Shown here: piece by piece, positions 9,411 to 19,198 of the stretch
Position numbering within the stretch: position 1 is the stretch's first letter
How the letters are laid out: every line of letters begins with the position of its first letter
Assembly (NCBI RefSeq): GCF_023008165.1
Contig: NZ_JAKQZA010000004.1
Coordinates: 410,337 to 474,336 of the forward strand
Length of the DNA stretch: 64,000 nucleotides
Origin: Kordiimonas laminariae
GTDB lineage: Bacteria; Pseudomonadota; Alphaproteobacteria; Sphingomonadales; Kordiimonadaceae
Direction of reading: 5' to 3'
Translations under genes and position numbers: made by a program
Notes under the pieces: model-generated
The model's input: only the letters and a program-made list of their open reading frames with translations
What the model was told of the DNA's origin: nothing
The model's database searches: none

Positions 9411-9446
9411 AAAGGGCTACCCGATTGGGTAGCCCTTTTTAATTTT
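9411..9446 (+). terminator. Rho-independent terminator after ndk
   Basis: 12-bp stem AAAGGGCTACCC / GGGTAGCCCTTT (9411-9422 and 9427-9438) with loop GATT and a T-rich tail. It can also serve the converging lipoprotein gene less efficiently. Confidence 0.9.
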
Positions 9447-9448
9447 AA

Positions 9449-10393
9449 CTATCCAATAGAGGGGAAGAAGCTGCGGCAATCTTGATTGCCTGTTTTTAAA
9501 ATTGCAAAAGGTGAAATTCTGCCCCAGTTTTCTCCGATGTTCAGATGCACATCACGAACGTTAGGGACGTATGCTAGGGAATTAGGGATTCTTAAGCAGT
9601 ATGCGATTTGTTCATTCTGAAAATCAGCTGTGATTGCGATCGCAACAGGGGTAATGTCTAGAACTAGATCTCTAGATAGACCCTCACCGGTAAAGGTCAT
9701 TTGAAGAGGATCAAGTAGGTTTTCTCCGTCAAATGGCTCAAAATCCATGTAATCATCCATACATTCGGCTGGATCACGATAATCATAAGTTATTAAAGCG
9801 TCCTTCATTGGAGTTTCTGCAAGCCGAACACTTTGGTTGCCATTGAGACCTTTTAACTCAAGAATGAATTTTCCTTCATCATTCCAATCATCGGAATCTG
9901 CAACCACTAGAGGTTCATATTTTCCGTGAATAGAATGGCCAACACCACCTGTTAATTGTCCATTTGCGAGTTGCATTCTGCCTAAACTGAATACCAGCTG
10001 AGCCGTAGGGTGTTTGGTTCGAAGTTGTTCCATGGTTCGTTGAACATGAAGAAATGATTGACCAATATACTCTCCGAAAGCTGCAACGCCGTCGTTTTCG
10101 CTTTCAATAACAAGGGGATAAGCAATACGCGTTGTGTTTAGCTCATTACAGGTCATTGAATTTATATTGTATGATGATGTCGTGAGTTCACCGTCAGCTG
10201 GGTTACTAAATGTTCGGCGGTTAGGATAATCTGCTCCCCAGTTACTTGTGTGAGCACCAAGGTTTAGCCCGCCATTATTTTCGCTGCTTATCTCAACACC
10301 ATGAATGTCGGGTTCAGGGTTGCCGGAGGTGTACGCACAAGCCGCGACAGTAGAGATTGTAAGAATAGAAATTAAAGATTTGAGAGATTTCAT
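9449..10393 (-). CDS. Hypothetical lipoprotein
   Basis: I do not recognise this family. The ATG at 10393 is chosen because it has an ideal ribosome-binding site (AAAGAGG) and starts directly at a lipoprotein signal (MKSLKSLISILTISTVAAC, lipid-attachment Cys19). The ORF itself can extend upstream to 10426. The mature protein of about 295 residues is acidic, with four further cysteines (MTCNEL, AECMDD, YCLRIP, DCRSF) that could form two disulfides. It has no transmembrane segment. It is probably tethered to the inner or outer membrane facing the periplasm. It stands alone between ndk and purN. Confidence 0.8.
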   Translation of the reverse strand: MKSLKSLISILTISTVAACAYTSGNPEPDIHGVEISSENNGGLNLGAHTSNWGADYPNRRTFSNPADGELTTSSYNINSMTCNELNTTRIAYPLVIESENDGVAAFGEYIGQSFLHVQRTMEQLRTKHPTAQLVFSLGRMQLANGQLTGGVGHSIHGKYEPLVVADSDDWNDEGKFILELKGLNGNQSVRLAETPMKDALITYDYRDPAECMDDYMDFEPFDGENLLDPLQMTFTGEGLSRDLVLDITPVAIAITADFQNEQIAYCLRIPNSLAYVPNVRDVHLNIGENWGRISPFAILKTGNQDCRSFFPSIG

Positions 10394-10556
10394 TATCGAC
10401 CTCTTTCGTTTATGAAATACCCTCATAGGTATAAAAGTAATCGATTAATAAACTATTTATACTAATAGGTTGTATTTGGTTGTGGTTTGAACGTTGTCCT
10501 TGAAGAGTGCTATTTGAACGCGGGAACTTAAAGTTTAGGCTGAAATTTAGTGTGAA

Positions 10557-10594
10557 GAGTTTCGGGTATCGAGCTCCCGGAATACTCGAAACTC
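10557..10594 (-). terminator. Hairpin downstream of purN
   Basis: A 13-bp stem with one G-T pair: GAGTTTCGGGTAT (10557-10569) and ATACTCGAAACTC (10582-10594), with a 12-nt loop. It lies 17 bp past the purN stop. The U-tract is poor, so it may be a 3'-end stabiliser or a rho-assisted terminator. Confidence 0.5.
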
Positions 10595-10610
10595 TATTTA
10601 TGGACTTAAC

Positions 10611-11264
10611 CTACTTTGTAGCTGGGCTGATGATACCTACATCACCCGAGTCTATGCCATTAAATGCTACTTTGTTGCCAGATACCCGAGCTTTACCTTC
10701 GGCGATCATTCGGATAGCAGCTGGATACATTTTATGTTCATAAGTCAATGTTTTAGCAGCAAGGCTTTCTGGTGTTTCATCATATGCAATGGGAACTGCG
10801 GCTTGCATCAGGATCGGGCCATTATCCATTTCCGGTCGCACAAAGTGGATTGTGCAACCGCCAAAGCGCACACCGTCTTCAATAGCCCGCGCATGGGTAT
10901 GAAGGCCCTTATATGAAGGAAGTAGAGAAGGGTGGATGTTGATCATGCGATCACGCCAGCGGTTTACAAAATCCGAATTTAAGATGCGCATAAAGCCCGC
11001 AAGGCAGACAAGTTCTACATTATGTTCTTTCAAACAATTATGAACCGCACCTTCAAATGCCTCTCGAGTTTCGAAGTTTTTATGATCAATGCAAATTGCA
11101 TTGATCCCAGCCTTTTCTGCACGCTCCAAGCCTTTGGCCTCTGGCCGATTTGATATAACGACCTGTATTTCAGCAGGATAATCAGCTTCAGCGCAAGCAT
11201 CAATAATGGCCTGTAAATTGGTGCCGCTACCTGAGATCATTACACCTAATTTAAGTTTTGCCAC
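10611..11264 (-). CDS. purN: Phosphoribosylglycinamide formyltransferase (GART)
   Basis: Third step of purine synthesis: formylates GAR using 10-formyl-tetrahydrofolate. The 217 residues include the phosphate-binding GSGTNLQAI near the N-terminus, the catalytic Asn/His region and the signature HPSLLPSYKGLHTHARAI followed by GGCTIHFV and the catalytic Asp in PEMDNGP. The start is GTG, 5 bp after the purM stop. The GGAG site for purN sits in the last purM codons, so the pair is translationally linked. Confidence 0.97.
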   Translation of the reverse strand: MAKLKLGVMISGSGTNLQAIIDACAEADYPAEIQVVISNRPEAKGLERAEKAGINAICIDHKNFETREAFEGAVHNCLKEHNVELVCLAGFMRILNSDFVNRWRDRMINIHPSLLPSYKGLHTHARAIEDGVRFGGCTIHFVRPEMDNGPILMQAAVPIAYDETPESLAAKTLTYEHKMYPAAIRMIAEGKARVSGNKVAFNGIDSGDVGIISPATK

Positions 11265-11269
11265 GGGTG

Positions 11270-12373
11270 TTACTCCTCACCAGTGATTGCGGACCAATCA
11301 GTATCAGAGCCCCAGGAGTTTGCTTTACCTGTTACACGACATTTGGGTTTGCCTTCGCCGCTTGTAATCTTGCCGATTTCGTAAACCGTTTCGCCGTGCT
11401 TTTCGAGAAGCGCTTTTGTTGCTGCAACATTTTCGGCGGCAACTACAACAACCATACCAATACCGCAGTTAAATGTGCGGGCCATCTCTCTGGTTTCGAT
11501 ATTACCTTCCTGTTGTAGCCAACCGAAAATACCAGGCAATTCCCAAACGCTACTATCTACTTCAGCGATGGTATCTTTTGGCATTACACGTGGAATGTTC
11601 TCCAGAAAGCCGCCACCCGTAATATGGGAAAGGGCTTTTACATAGCCAGCCTTTGTTGCAGCAAGGGTGCTTTTTACATAAATCTTTGTTGGCGCGAGAA
11701 GAGCTTCACCAAGCGAACAATCATCAAATGGGGCTTTATCTGAATAATTATAGCCTTTGTCGCCTACGATACGGCGGATCAAGCTGTAGCCGTTTGAATG
11801 CGTGCCATTCGACGCCAAACCTAGCAAAACATCGCCTTCCGCAACAGTAGAGCCATCTAGTAAGGTGCCACGTTCCGCTGCTCCCACGCTAAAGCCAGCT
11901 AGATCATAATCTGCCCCTTGATACATGCCCGGCATTTCGGCAGTTTCACCGCCAATAAGTGCACAGCCCGATTGACGACAGCCTTCAGCGATACCTGCTA
12001 CAACATCTGTCATTTGTGCAACATCAAGATTGCCTGTTGCCATGTAATCAAGAAACAAGAGTGGTTCAGCACCTTGAACAACAAGATCATTTACGCACAT
12101 TGCTACAAGATCGATCCCAACTGTATCATGTTTCCCGGCATCAATTGCTACTTTGAGCTTGGTGCCCACACCGTCATTGGCCGCAACCAATATAGGATCC
12201 GTGAAACCCGCAGCTTTCAGGTCAAAAAGACCCCCAAAGCCTCCCAGATCGGCATCGGCGCCAGATCTGCGTGTGCTGGCTGCAAGTGGTTTGATGTTTT
12301 CTACAAGTGCTTCACCAGCATCAATATCAACGCCAGCGTCTCGGTATGTGTAAGATTGATTGTCGTTCGACAC
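11270..12373 (-). CDS. purM: Phosphoribosylformylglycinamidine cyclo-ligase (AIR synthase)
   Basis: Closes the imidazole ring of AIR using ATP in purine synthesis. The 367-residue protein shows [18 protein letters not shown] at the start, [11 protein letters not shown], the conserved [14 protein letters not shown] and [14 protein letters not shown]. The start is GTG, with AGGGG 6 bp upstream. It is first in the purM-purN operon and divergent from the DUF2066 gene, which is a common alphaproteobacterial arrangement. Confidence 0.97.
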   Translation of the reverse strand: MSNDNQSYTYRDAGVDIDAGEALVENIKPLAASTRRSGADADLGGFGGLFDLKAAGFTDPILVAANDGVGTKLKVAIDAGKHDTVGIDLVAMCVNDLVVQGAEPLLFLDYMATGNLDVAQMTDVVAGIAEGCRQSGCALIGGETAEMPGMYQGADYDLAGFSVGAAERGTLLDGSTVAEGDVLLGLASNGTHSNGYSLIRRIVGDKGYNYSDKAPFDDCSLGEALLAPTKIYVKSTLAATKAGYVKALSHITGGGFLENIPRVMPKDTIAEVDSSVWELPGIFGWLQQEGNIETREMARTFNCGIGMVVVVAAENVAATKALLEKHGETVYEIGKITSGEGKPKCRVTGKANSWGSDTDWSAITGEE

Positions 12374-12495
12374 GGAACACCCCTGTTCGTTGCCCTAAAG
12401 TCGGCCCATTAGCATGCCAGAACATATGCGAAGTGGTGGTGTACATTTGTTCTCGCAAATACGTTTGAGGGCGTTATAGTGAGGCAAATTTATTA

Positions 12496-13614
12496 ATGAA
12501 AGTGCGAATACGCAAGCTGTTGAGAAATATGAAGGTTTTATTCCGTATAAGTGCAGTAATGACACTATGTTTTGTGAGTGTTTTGAGTTTTGGTCATTCT
12601 TCATTGGCTCAAACCACAGAATCGCTTGATCGCCTTTTCACTATTAAAGCCATTAAAGTGGATGAAACCGCACGCCGAGCCAGCGAAGCTCAAAGAACAG
12701 CACTTGCTAAAGCTGAACTTGAAGCGTTTGATAAATTGCTGTTGAAGGTTACACAGCCTGAAGGTCGCGCTATTCTACCAGAAATAACTACTGCAGAAAA
12801 ACAATCCCTGATAAGCGGGTTGGAGATCGTGGAAGAAAGCTCATCTTCCCGGAGATATACAGCAACGCTGAACGTACGATTTGAACCTTCTCTCGTTAGT
12901 CAGTTCCTTGCGCGTTATCACGTACCTCATGTTTTGAGTGTGGGACGCGGTTTAGTAGTTTTCTACGCCTTTGAGGATGGTTTGAATGAATACCTATGGC
13001 AGAGAAACACATCAAGTGATGCTGCTATTGATCAAGTAGACTGGATCAACCGAATTCGAAACTACACTTTCCCTGTAGGTGGGCTGAGAGAGCGAGCTTT
13101 AGTGTCCTATGAGGAAGTTAAAGAGCTGGATTTAAGCAAGCGTGACCGTTTACTCGCTTTCTATAATTTGCCTTCTGTTTTATTTATTCACTCGACCTGG
13201 AATGTCCAGTCTTCATCGTTGTCTTATAAGTTTAAATTATCGGATGATAATCTTGTGGGTGATGGATATATTGAGGCTGCTACATCAATTGAAGCTCAAG
13301 AAACTATGTTTGAAGAGGTTTTGGAGCAGATTGACAGTGTTTGGCGCTCCCAACTGCTTGTCGATACCGGGCAGGGCGGTTCAATGGACGTTCTTCTCGA
13401 AACTACATCCCTTGAAAGTTTGGTTGAGGTAGAAAAAAAGCTGGCCGATGTTACACTTGTTCAAAATGTAAAGATTGATGAAGTTGGATTACCTTTTAGT
13501 CGGATTTCTTTTCTTTATACCGGCAGAGAAGATCAATTAGTGGTCGCACTAAGGTTTGCAGGATTGAACCTTGAAGAATACGGCGAAGAGCGATTGCTTA
13601 AAGCTAGAAACTGA
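12496..13614 (+). CDS. DUF2066 domain-containing exported protein
   Basis: Conserved protein of unknown function in proteobacteria, often beside purM and PerM-type permeases as here. The 372-residue protein has a signal peptide (hydrophobic stretch VMTLCFVSVLSFGHSSLAQ) and then DUF2066-like sequence with the early ALAKAELEAFDKLLLKVT segment. An internal ATG at 12529 would give a shorter signal peptide and is possible. The start chosen has GAGG about 10 bp upstream. It is followed by the permease gene after 17 bp, probably in one operon. Confidence 0.82.
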   Translation: MKVRIRKLLRNMKVLFRISAVMTLCFVSVLSFGHSSLAQTTESLDRLFTIKAIKVDETARRASEAQRTALAKAELEAFDKLLLKVTQPEGRAILPEITTAEKQSLISGLEIVEESSSSRRYTATLNVRFEPSLVSQFLARYHVPHVLSVGRGLVVFYAFEDGLNEYLWQRNTSSDAAIDQVDWINRIRNYTFPVGGLRERALVSYEEVKELDLSKRDRLLAFYNLPSVLFIHSTWNVQSSSLSYKFKLSDDNLVGDGYIEAATSIEAQETMFEEVLEQIDSVWRSQLLVDTGQGGSMDVLLETTSLESLVEVEKKLADVTLVQNVKIDEVGLPFSRISFLYTGREDQLVVALRFAGLNLEEYGEERLLKARN

Positions 13615-13631
13615 ATCTTATAGAGGGATTT

Positions 13632-14756
13632 ATGAATAGGTGGGTTTTAATCGCTTCAGCCGCAGTAGTTGGATTATTTGCGTATCTAACTTGGGGGGTA
13701 CTGTTACCGTTTATGGCGGGCTTGGCTATCGCCTATTTTCTTGATCCAGTCGCAGATGTTCTTGAAGAACGAAATGTTCCAAGGGGAGCTGCAGCAGCGC
13801 TTGTTATCTTCTTATTCTTTTTAATTATTGTAGCAGTTATTTTGGCTATGTGGCCGATTTTGCAATCTCAAATCGGGGCTGTCGCGGAAACATTGCCTAA
13901 AACCTTGGCTAATCTGCGCCCTTGGATTAACGAAACTCTGCAGTCCCTCCATGATGATTTAGGTTTGCCTATCGGAACTGATGTTGAGAGCGTTTTAGGA
14001 ACATATTCAGATGAATTGTTGGCTCAGGTAAAAGCGGGCGCAACAGGGGTTCTTAAGGGAAGTCTGGCGATCTTCAATATTTTCAGCTTGGCGCTGATTT
14101 CGCCCGTAGTTGCTTTTTATCTTCTACGCGATTGGGACTTGATTGTTGCGAAACTAAATAGCTGGCTTCCTCCAGCAGCGGCTGATGATATTAGGGAGCA
14201 GTGTGTAAAGATTGATGAGGTACTTGCTGGGTTTGTACGAGGTCAATTGCTGGTTAGCACAACAATGGGGGTAATGTACGGTATTGGCTGGTATTTAACA
14301 GGACTTGAGTTCGCGTTGGTACTTGGTGTGTTGGCAGGCGTTATGTCTTTCATACCATTTGTTGGCGCTTTGTTTGCGGCGATCGTTGCTGTAGCCATGG
14401 CAATAGGTCAGTGGGGCTTTGATCCTGCACAGGTTGGCCTTGTCGCTGCGGTATTTGTGGTGGTACAAGCTGTTGAAAGCTCTTTCTTAACACCTCGTTT
14501 GGTGGGTGAGAGAGTAGGTTTACACCCGGTTTGGGTACTGTTTGCGGTGTTCGCTGGTGGCGAGGTCGCTGGCTTCCTTGGAGTACTTATTGCCGTTCCG
14601 GCAGCTGCGGCAATTGCAGTTCTGGTACGTTACTGGATTGACAGATACCTTGATCATTATGATATCACCGAGGTGACAGCGGATAACGCTGAAGATAGTT
14701 TAGAGTCTACAGAAAAGGCTGAAGATAGTGACAGCAGCACGCCAGATACCGTTTGA
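13632..14756 (+). CDS. AI-2E family transporter (PerM-like permease)
   Basis: Integral inner-membrane protein of the AI-2E/PerM family. Substrates differ among members and none can be inferred here. The 374 residues show an N-terminal pair of helices, a soluble segment (about 90-150), then the conserved pore region with LLRDWD, VLAGFVRGQLL, GVMSFIPFVGALFAA and ESSFLTPRLVGERVGLHPVWVLFA. A hydrophilic Asp/Glu/Ser tail ends the protein. The next gene starts inside its 3' end (29-bp overlap), indicating translational coupling. Confidence 0.93.
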   Translation: MNRWVLIASAAVVGLFAYLTWGVLLPFMAGLAIAYFLDPVADVLEERNVPRGAAAALVIFLFFLIIVAVILAMWPILQSQIGAVAETLPKTLANLRPWINETLQSLHDDLGLPIGTDVESVLGTYSDELLAQVKAGATGVLKGSLAIFNIFSLALISPVVAFYLLRDWDLIVAKLNSWLPPAAADDIREQCVKIDEVLAGFVRGQLLVSTTMGVMYGIGWYLTGLEFALVLGVLAGVMSFIPFVGALFAAIVAVAMAIGQWGFDPAQVGLVAAVFVVVQAVESSFLTPRLVGERVGLHPVWVLFAVFAGGEVAGFLGVLIAVPAAAAIAVLVRYWIDRYLDHYDITEVTADNAEDSLESTEKAEDSDSSTPDTV

Positions 14757-15399
14757 TCTAGAGATAGCGCCTAGTTATGCAATGCGTGATTTCATTGTTT
14801 CTGATTCAAATGCAGAGGCTTTCTCGCTTCTAGACAATATTGATGAATGGCCAAGCCATGTGGCCGCTGTTGTTGGCGCTAAAGCTTCCGGTAAATCCCA
14901 CCTATCTCAAGCGTGGGCACACGAAGTAGGTGCTGTGTTTTTTGGCGAAGATATTGTTATCAGCGAATTGCCTGCAGGATCGGTTATTGTTTTTGAAGAT
15001 GCTGATAAAGCTGGATTAGATGATGATACATTTTTCCATCTTTTTAACTGGATTAAAGAGATTGGTGCAAAGCTACTTATTACATCCGAGCTCGAGCCTA
15101 ATCGGTGGAATGTAGGGCTGCCGGATTTAAAATCCAGGCTAGCGACAATACCTGTAGCAAATATTAAAGAACCAGATGATGAACTATTAATGGTTCTCCT
15201 GATTAAATTGTTTTCAGACAGGCAGTTACAGGTCGATATGAATGTGATACGTTATATTTTGCCTCGTATTGAACGCTCTTTTCAAGCGGTAATGGCTTTT
15301 GTGGAAGAATTAGATTCTATGGCACTCGCTGATAAGCGGAAGATTACCAAGACACTGGCTAAGCAGTGTCTCGACAAACGTGGCGGCGTAGAAATGTAA
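14728..15399 (+). CDS. hdaA: HdaA-like DnaA-related regulator of replication initiation
   Basis: Homologue of Hda/HdaA, the AAA+ domain protein that works with the sliding clamp to switch off DnaA by promoting ATP hydrolysis. The 223 residues start TAARQIPFDLEIAPSY, which has the clamp-binding Q-x-F/L character expected at the N-terminus. The Walker A motif is VGAKASGKSHL (about 50-60), and a Walker B-like VIVFEDADKAG is at about 84-94. There is no DnaA DNA-binding domain IV. The GTG start overlaps the permease gene by 29 bp. The AI-2E-HdaA-ppk order is a familiar alphaproteobacterial cluster. Confidence 0.9.
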   Translation: MTAARQIPFDLEIAPSYAMRDFIVSDSNAEAFSLLDNIDEWPSHVAAVVGAKASGKSHLSQAWAHEVGAVFFGEDIVISELPAGSVIVFEDADKAGLDDDTFFHLFNWIKEIGAKLLITSELEPNRWNVGLPDLKSRLATIPVANIKEPDDELLMVLLIKLFSDRQLQVDMNVIRYILPRIERSFQAVMAFVEELDSMALADKRKITKTLAKQCLDKRGGVEM

Positions 15400-15408
15400 T
15401 AAATCCTG

Positions 15409-15433
15409 TTTAGATCATTTCACTTGATCTAAA
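15409..15433 (+). repeat. Perfect inverted repeat before ppk
   Basis: 9-bp arms TTTAGATCA (15409-15417) and TGATCTAAA (15425-15433) with a 7-nt loop, ending 4 nt before the ppk ribosome-binding site GAAGGAG. Possible operator or leader hairpin. Confidence 0.5.
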
Positions 15434-15448
15434 GCGAAGGAGAAAAAA

Positions 15449-17662
15449 ATGGCGGATGGTGACATCAAGCATACTGAAAATTCAGCGAAAGCTGTACTAT
15501 CAGCTATGAGCCGTGAAGAAATTAGCGCTTATGTTAAATCTCTGCCTAAGCATGAAAGATACCTGAACCGCGAGCTAAGCTGGCTTATGTTCAATATTCG
15601 CGTGCTTGAAGAAGCCGAAAACCCTAGGCACCCACTTCTTGAACGACTGAGATTTCTTTCTATTTCAGGTAATAACCTAGATGAATTTTATATGGTGCGC
15701 GTGGCGGGCCTTCGTGGACAGGCCGATGCTGGTGTTGATGTAACATCAGATGATGGTCTAACACCACAGCAGCAGCTTCAGCAGATCAATGAGCTTGCCG
15801 ACAAGCTTATGGCGAAGCAACAGGAAGTTTGGGCGACCCTTCGGGTTGAAATGCGAGCGCATGAGATTTCTTTGCTCTCAAAAGAAGAAATTACGGACAA
15901 AGACCGGAACTGGGTGGAAACTTATTTCCTCGAAAATGTGTTTCCTGTTCTTACCCCAATTGCTGTTGATCCTGCGCATCCATTCCCGTTTATTCCAAAC
16001 CTTGGCTTCACCATGGCCCTTTCACTTGTTCGCGAGAGCGATAATAAGGAAATGGTGGCGTTGCTACCTGTGCCGCAACATGTGAAGCGGTTTGTAAGGT
16101 TGCCTGGTGGAGAAGGAATTCGGTTCGCTTCTCTTGAATTGATTTTAGAACTCTTTTTAGGGCAATTGTTCCCTGGATACAGGGTTCTTGGAAACGGTGT
16201 ATTCCGCGTTCTTCGGGATAGTGATCTGGATATTGAGGAAGAAGCCGAGGATCTCGTTCGGTTGTTTGAAACAGCGCTTAAACGCAGGCGTCGCGGTCGA
16301 GTTATCAGGCTGAAGATTGATGCTGCAATGCCAGAAGAGCTCCGATCACTGGTTATCTCTCGATTAGATGCAACGGAAGGTGCTGTTGTTGTCGTTGAGG
16401 GCATTCTGGGCATTAATGAAACTTCCCAGCTGATTGTTGATGATAAGCCAGAGCTCAAGTTTAAACCTTATATTCCGCGTTATCCGGAACGTGTGCGGGA
16501 CTTTGGTGGTGATATTTTCAAAGCTATCAAAGCTAAGGATTTTGTTGTTCATCACCCATATGAATCTTTTGACGTTGTTCACGCATTTCTAAGACAAGCG
16601 GCAAGGGATCCTGATGTCGTAGCTATCAAGCAAACTCTTTACCGGGCGGGTTCTCAGTCACTTATTATTGCAGCCCTTATAGAAGCCGCAGAAGCAGGAA
16701 AGCAGGTTACCGCGGTTGTTGAGCTTAAGGCTAGGTTTGATGAAGAACAGAACATCAAGTGGGCCCGAGATTTAGAGCGTGCGGGTGTGCACGTAGTTTT
16801 CGGTTTCATTGATCTTAAGACACATGCCAAAATATCAATGGTTGTGCGCCGTGAAGGTAGCAAACTAAGAAGCTATATGCACTTTGGTACCGGTAATTAT
16901 CATCCAATTACAGCTAAGATATATACTGATTTATCCTATTTCACGGCTGATCCAGTGCTTGCACAGGATACCACCAAGATGTTTAATTTCCTGACTGGTT
17001 ACGTAGAGCCTACAGATCTTCAAAAGCTGGTATTATCGCCCTTCAATATCAGAAAGCACCTTATTGAACTCATTGATAACGAGATTGAAATCGCGCGGTC
17101 TGGGGGTAAGGGGGCAATTTGGATCAAATTAAATTCACTATTGGACCCAAAGATTATCGATAAACTCTATGAAGCGTCTATGAATGGTGTGGAGATAGAT
17201 TGTATCGTAAGAGGAATTTGCACGTTAAGGCCTGGAATTAAGGGGTTGAGCGAGAATATCCGTGTACGCTCAATTGTGGGCCGTTTTCTTGAGCATGCCC
17301 GTATCTGCTGTTTTGGGAACGGTCATGGACTTCCTTCCAGACAAGCTAAGGTCTTTATCTCCAGTGCGGATTGGATGCCTAGAAACTTTAATCGGCGTGT
17401 TGAAACACTTGTCCCGATCGAAAACCCAACTGTTCATGATCAGATTATGGGGCAGGTTATGGCTGCTAATCTTAAGGATAACGCGCAATCCTGGACTATG
17501 TTACCAGATGGTGATTTCGAACGTAATAAAGTGGAAGAGGGCGAGGAACAGTTTATTGCCCACCACTATTTCATGACGAACGCTTCGCTTTCTGGGCGTG
17601 GTAAAGCTCTGGATGAAGGCACTGAAATTCAACCGCTCATTCAGTATGACTATGAAGAGTAA
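15449..17662 (+). CDS. ppk1: Polyphosphate kinase 1
   Basis: Makes long-chain polyphosphate from ATP through a phosphohistidine and is bound to the inner membrane. The 737 residues contain the N-terminal helical domain with [21 protein letters not shown], then the PPK middle domain, and then two phospholipase-D-like catalytic halves. The catalytic histidines lie in LKTHAKISM (about residue 459) and FLEHARI (about 615). The start has a strong GGAG. ppx follows after 9 bp, so synthesis and breakdown of polyphosphate are co-transcribed. Confidence 0.97.
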   Translation: MADGDIKHTENSAKAVLSAMSREEISAYVKSLPKHERYLNRELSWLMFNIRVLEEAENPRHPLLERLRFLSISGNNLDEFYMVRVAGLRGQADAGVDVTSDDGLTPQQQLQQINELADKLMAKQQEVWATLRVEMRAHEISLLSKEEITDKDRNWVETYFLENVFPVLTPIAVDPAHPFPFIPNLGFTMALSLVRESDNKEMVALLPVPQHVKRFVRLPGGEGIRFASLELILELFLGQLFPGYRVLGNGVFRVLRDSDLDIEEEAEDLVRLFETALKRRRRGRVIRLKIDAAMPEELRSLVISRLDATEGAVVVVEGILGINETSQLIVDDKPELKFKPYIPRYPERVRDFGGDIFKAIKAKDFVVHHPYESFDVVHAFLRQAARDPDVVAIKQTLYRAGSQSLIIAALIEAAEAGKQVTAVVELKARFDEEQNIKWARDLERAGVHVVFGFIDLKTHAKISMVVRREGSKLRSYMHFGTGNYHPITAKIYTDLSYFTADPVLAQDTTKMFNFLTGYVEPTDLQKLVLSPFNIRKHLIELIDNEIEIARSGGKGAIWIKLNSLLDPKIIDKLYEASMNGVEIDCIVRGICTLRPGIKGLSENIRVRSIVGRFLEHARICCFGNGHGLPSRQAKVFISSADWMPRNFNRRVETLVPIENPTVHDQIMGQVMAANLKDNAQSWTMLPDGDFERNKVEEGEEQFIAHHYFMTNASLSGRGKALDEGTEIQPLIQYDYEE

Positions 17663-17671
17663 CGAGACTGT

Positions 17672-19168
17672 ATGTTCGCATTTGAAGCCGATATTAAAGA
17701 TTATGTAGCTGTTATTGATATTGGGTCGAACTCTGTTCGGCTGGTAGTTTTCTCTGGCGAAAAACGGGTGCCTGACACCATCTTTAATGAAAAAGTTATG
17801 GTTGGATTGGGAGGAGAGGTTGGCTCAACCGGTCATATGGGAAAGAATGCGGTTCTTCATGCTCTTTCAACGTTAAAGCGTTTTAAAGCTCTCTGCGAAC
17901 AAATGAGTATCCGTACCATCCATACCGTTGCTACTGCAGCGGTGAGAGACGCTGAAAACGGTGAAGAATTTGTTGTGCAGGTTAAGGAAGAATGCGGCCT
18001 TCAGATTGAAATTATTGATGGTAATGAAGAAGCCCGGTTAGCGGCTCTCGGTGTTTTGTCGGGCGATCCCTATGCCTATGGAATTACAGGTGATCTTGGT
18101 GGTGGTTCGCTTGAGCTAGCGCAAGTTAAGAACGGCAAAGTTGGAGAAACTATTAGCCTGCCAATTGGGCCTCTGCGCCTCATCAGTATGTTTGGGTATA
18201 AGCGTAATAAAATCCGCAGATATTTGCGAGATACATTCGCAAACATCAACTGGCTAGATGAACGCAGTAAACAAAATCTCTATATTGTTGGTGGTGCTTG
18301 GCGGAACATTGCCCGCATGATGATGATGGAAAAGGCAGAACCCCTTCCTATTCTCCACGGCTATTACTCCAAACGGAAAGAATGCAAGGCTTACTGTAGG
18401 CGTATAAGTAAGCTTAACCCAAGAGATATCCCGTTTGGCAATGTAATTCCCACACGTAGACGAGAGATACTGCCCATTGCAGCGATCATTTTGGTAGAAT
18501 TGATGGAAGCGATGCAGGCCAAGAATGTGGTTTCTACATCATACGGTCTTCGTGAAGGATTGATTTTTGATCATTTGAATGCGGAAAGACGGCAAGATGA
18601 TCCATTCCTATTCGTTTGCAATGCTATCGCGATGGAGAGAAACCGATTTGCTGAGCACTCAGACGTAATTTATGAATGGACACGACCACTATTCAGTGGA
18701 AAAGCACAAAAGAAGATTGCCCGTGAACGCTTACACAAAGCAATTTGCCTTTTAAGTGATATTGCTTGGCGAGGCCATCCTGATTTTAGGGCCGAGAAAG
18801 CTGTAGAAGCGGTATTGCATGGTAACTTTGTAGGGGTTGGGCATAAAGAACGCACATACATTGCTGTTGCCCTTAACCAAGCTTACGGTGCATCTGTTGA
18901 TGAAATACATATATCCAGAATGCTGCCTCTTCTGACTATCTCAGAAATACAAGAAGCGCGACTAATGGGATCAGCGCTAAGGTTGGCTCAGCGTTTATCA
19001 GGCGGTGCAGTGAAGGCGCTTGAAGTAAGTTCTCTTAAGGTGTCTAAAAGTAAGTTAAAGCTTGATGTGCCTGCGTCATATAGAGATATCGCAAATGATA
19101 TTGTTGAACGTAGACTAAGGCAGCTCGCGCAATTTATCGGCAGAAAACCTGAAATTGAATACGTTTAG
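17672..19168 (+). CDS. ppx: Exopolyphosphatase (Ppx/GppA family)
   Basis: Removes terminal phosphate from polyphosphate and may also act on pppGpp. In 498 residues, the ASKHA nucleotide-binding motifs are DIGSNSVRLVVF (about 16-27) and GDLGGGSLELAQV (about 140-152). The catalytic Glu lies in NGEEAR-like DGNEEARLAALG. A C-terminal HD-like helical domain follows. The gene is the last in the ppk-ppx unit and converges with rnd at 17 bp distance. Confidence 0.95.
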   Translation: MFAFEADIKDYVAVIDIGSNSVRLVVFSGEKRVPDTIFNEKVMVGLGGEVGSTGHMGKNAVLHALSTLKRFKALCEQMSIRTIHTVATAAVRDAENGEEFVVQVKEECGLQIEIIDGNEEARLAALGVLSGDPYAYGITGDLGGGSLELAQVKNGKVGETISLPIGPLRLISMFGYKRNKIRRYLRDTFANINWLDERSKQNLYIVGGAWRNIARMMMMEKAEPLPILHGYYSKRKECKAYCRRISKLNPRDIPFGNVIPTRRREILPIAAIILVELMEAMQAKNVVSTSYGLREGLIFDHLNAERRQDDPFLFVCNAIAMERNRFAEHSDVIYEWTRPLFSGKAQKKIARERLHKAICLLSDIAWRGHPDFRAEKAVEAVLHGNFVGVGHKERTYIAVALNQAYGASVDEIHISRMLPLLTISEIQEARLMGSALRLAQRLSGGAVKALEVSSLKVSKSKLKLDVPASYRDIANDIVERRLRQLAQFIGRKPEIEYV

Positions 19169-19176
19169 GCAGAGCC

Positions 19177-19198
19177 TGAGGAAGATTACTCTTCCTCA
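19177..19198. repeat. Perfect hairpin across the ppx-rnd convergent junction
   Basis: 9-bp arms TGAGGAAGA and TCTTCCTCA with loop TTAC; the loop and right arm cover the rnd stop codon and last Glu codons. There is no U-tract on either side, so at most it protects mRNA 3' ends. Confidence 0.4.

Noticed and set aside
15922..16458. 178-codon open frame antisense to ppk1
   Set aside because: Shadow of the catalytic domain of ppk1; Ser/Arg-rich composition typical of reverse-frame artefacts.
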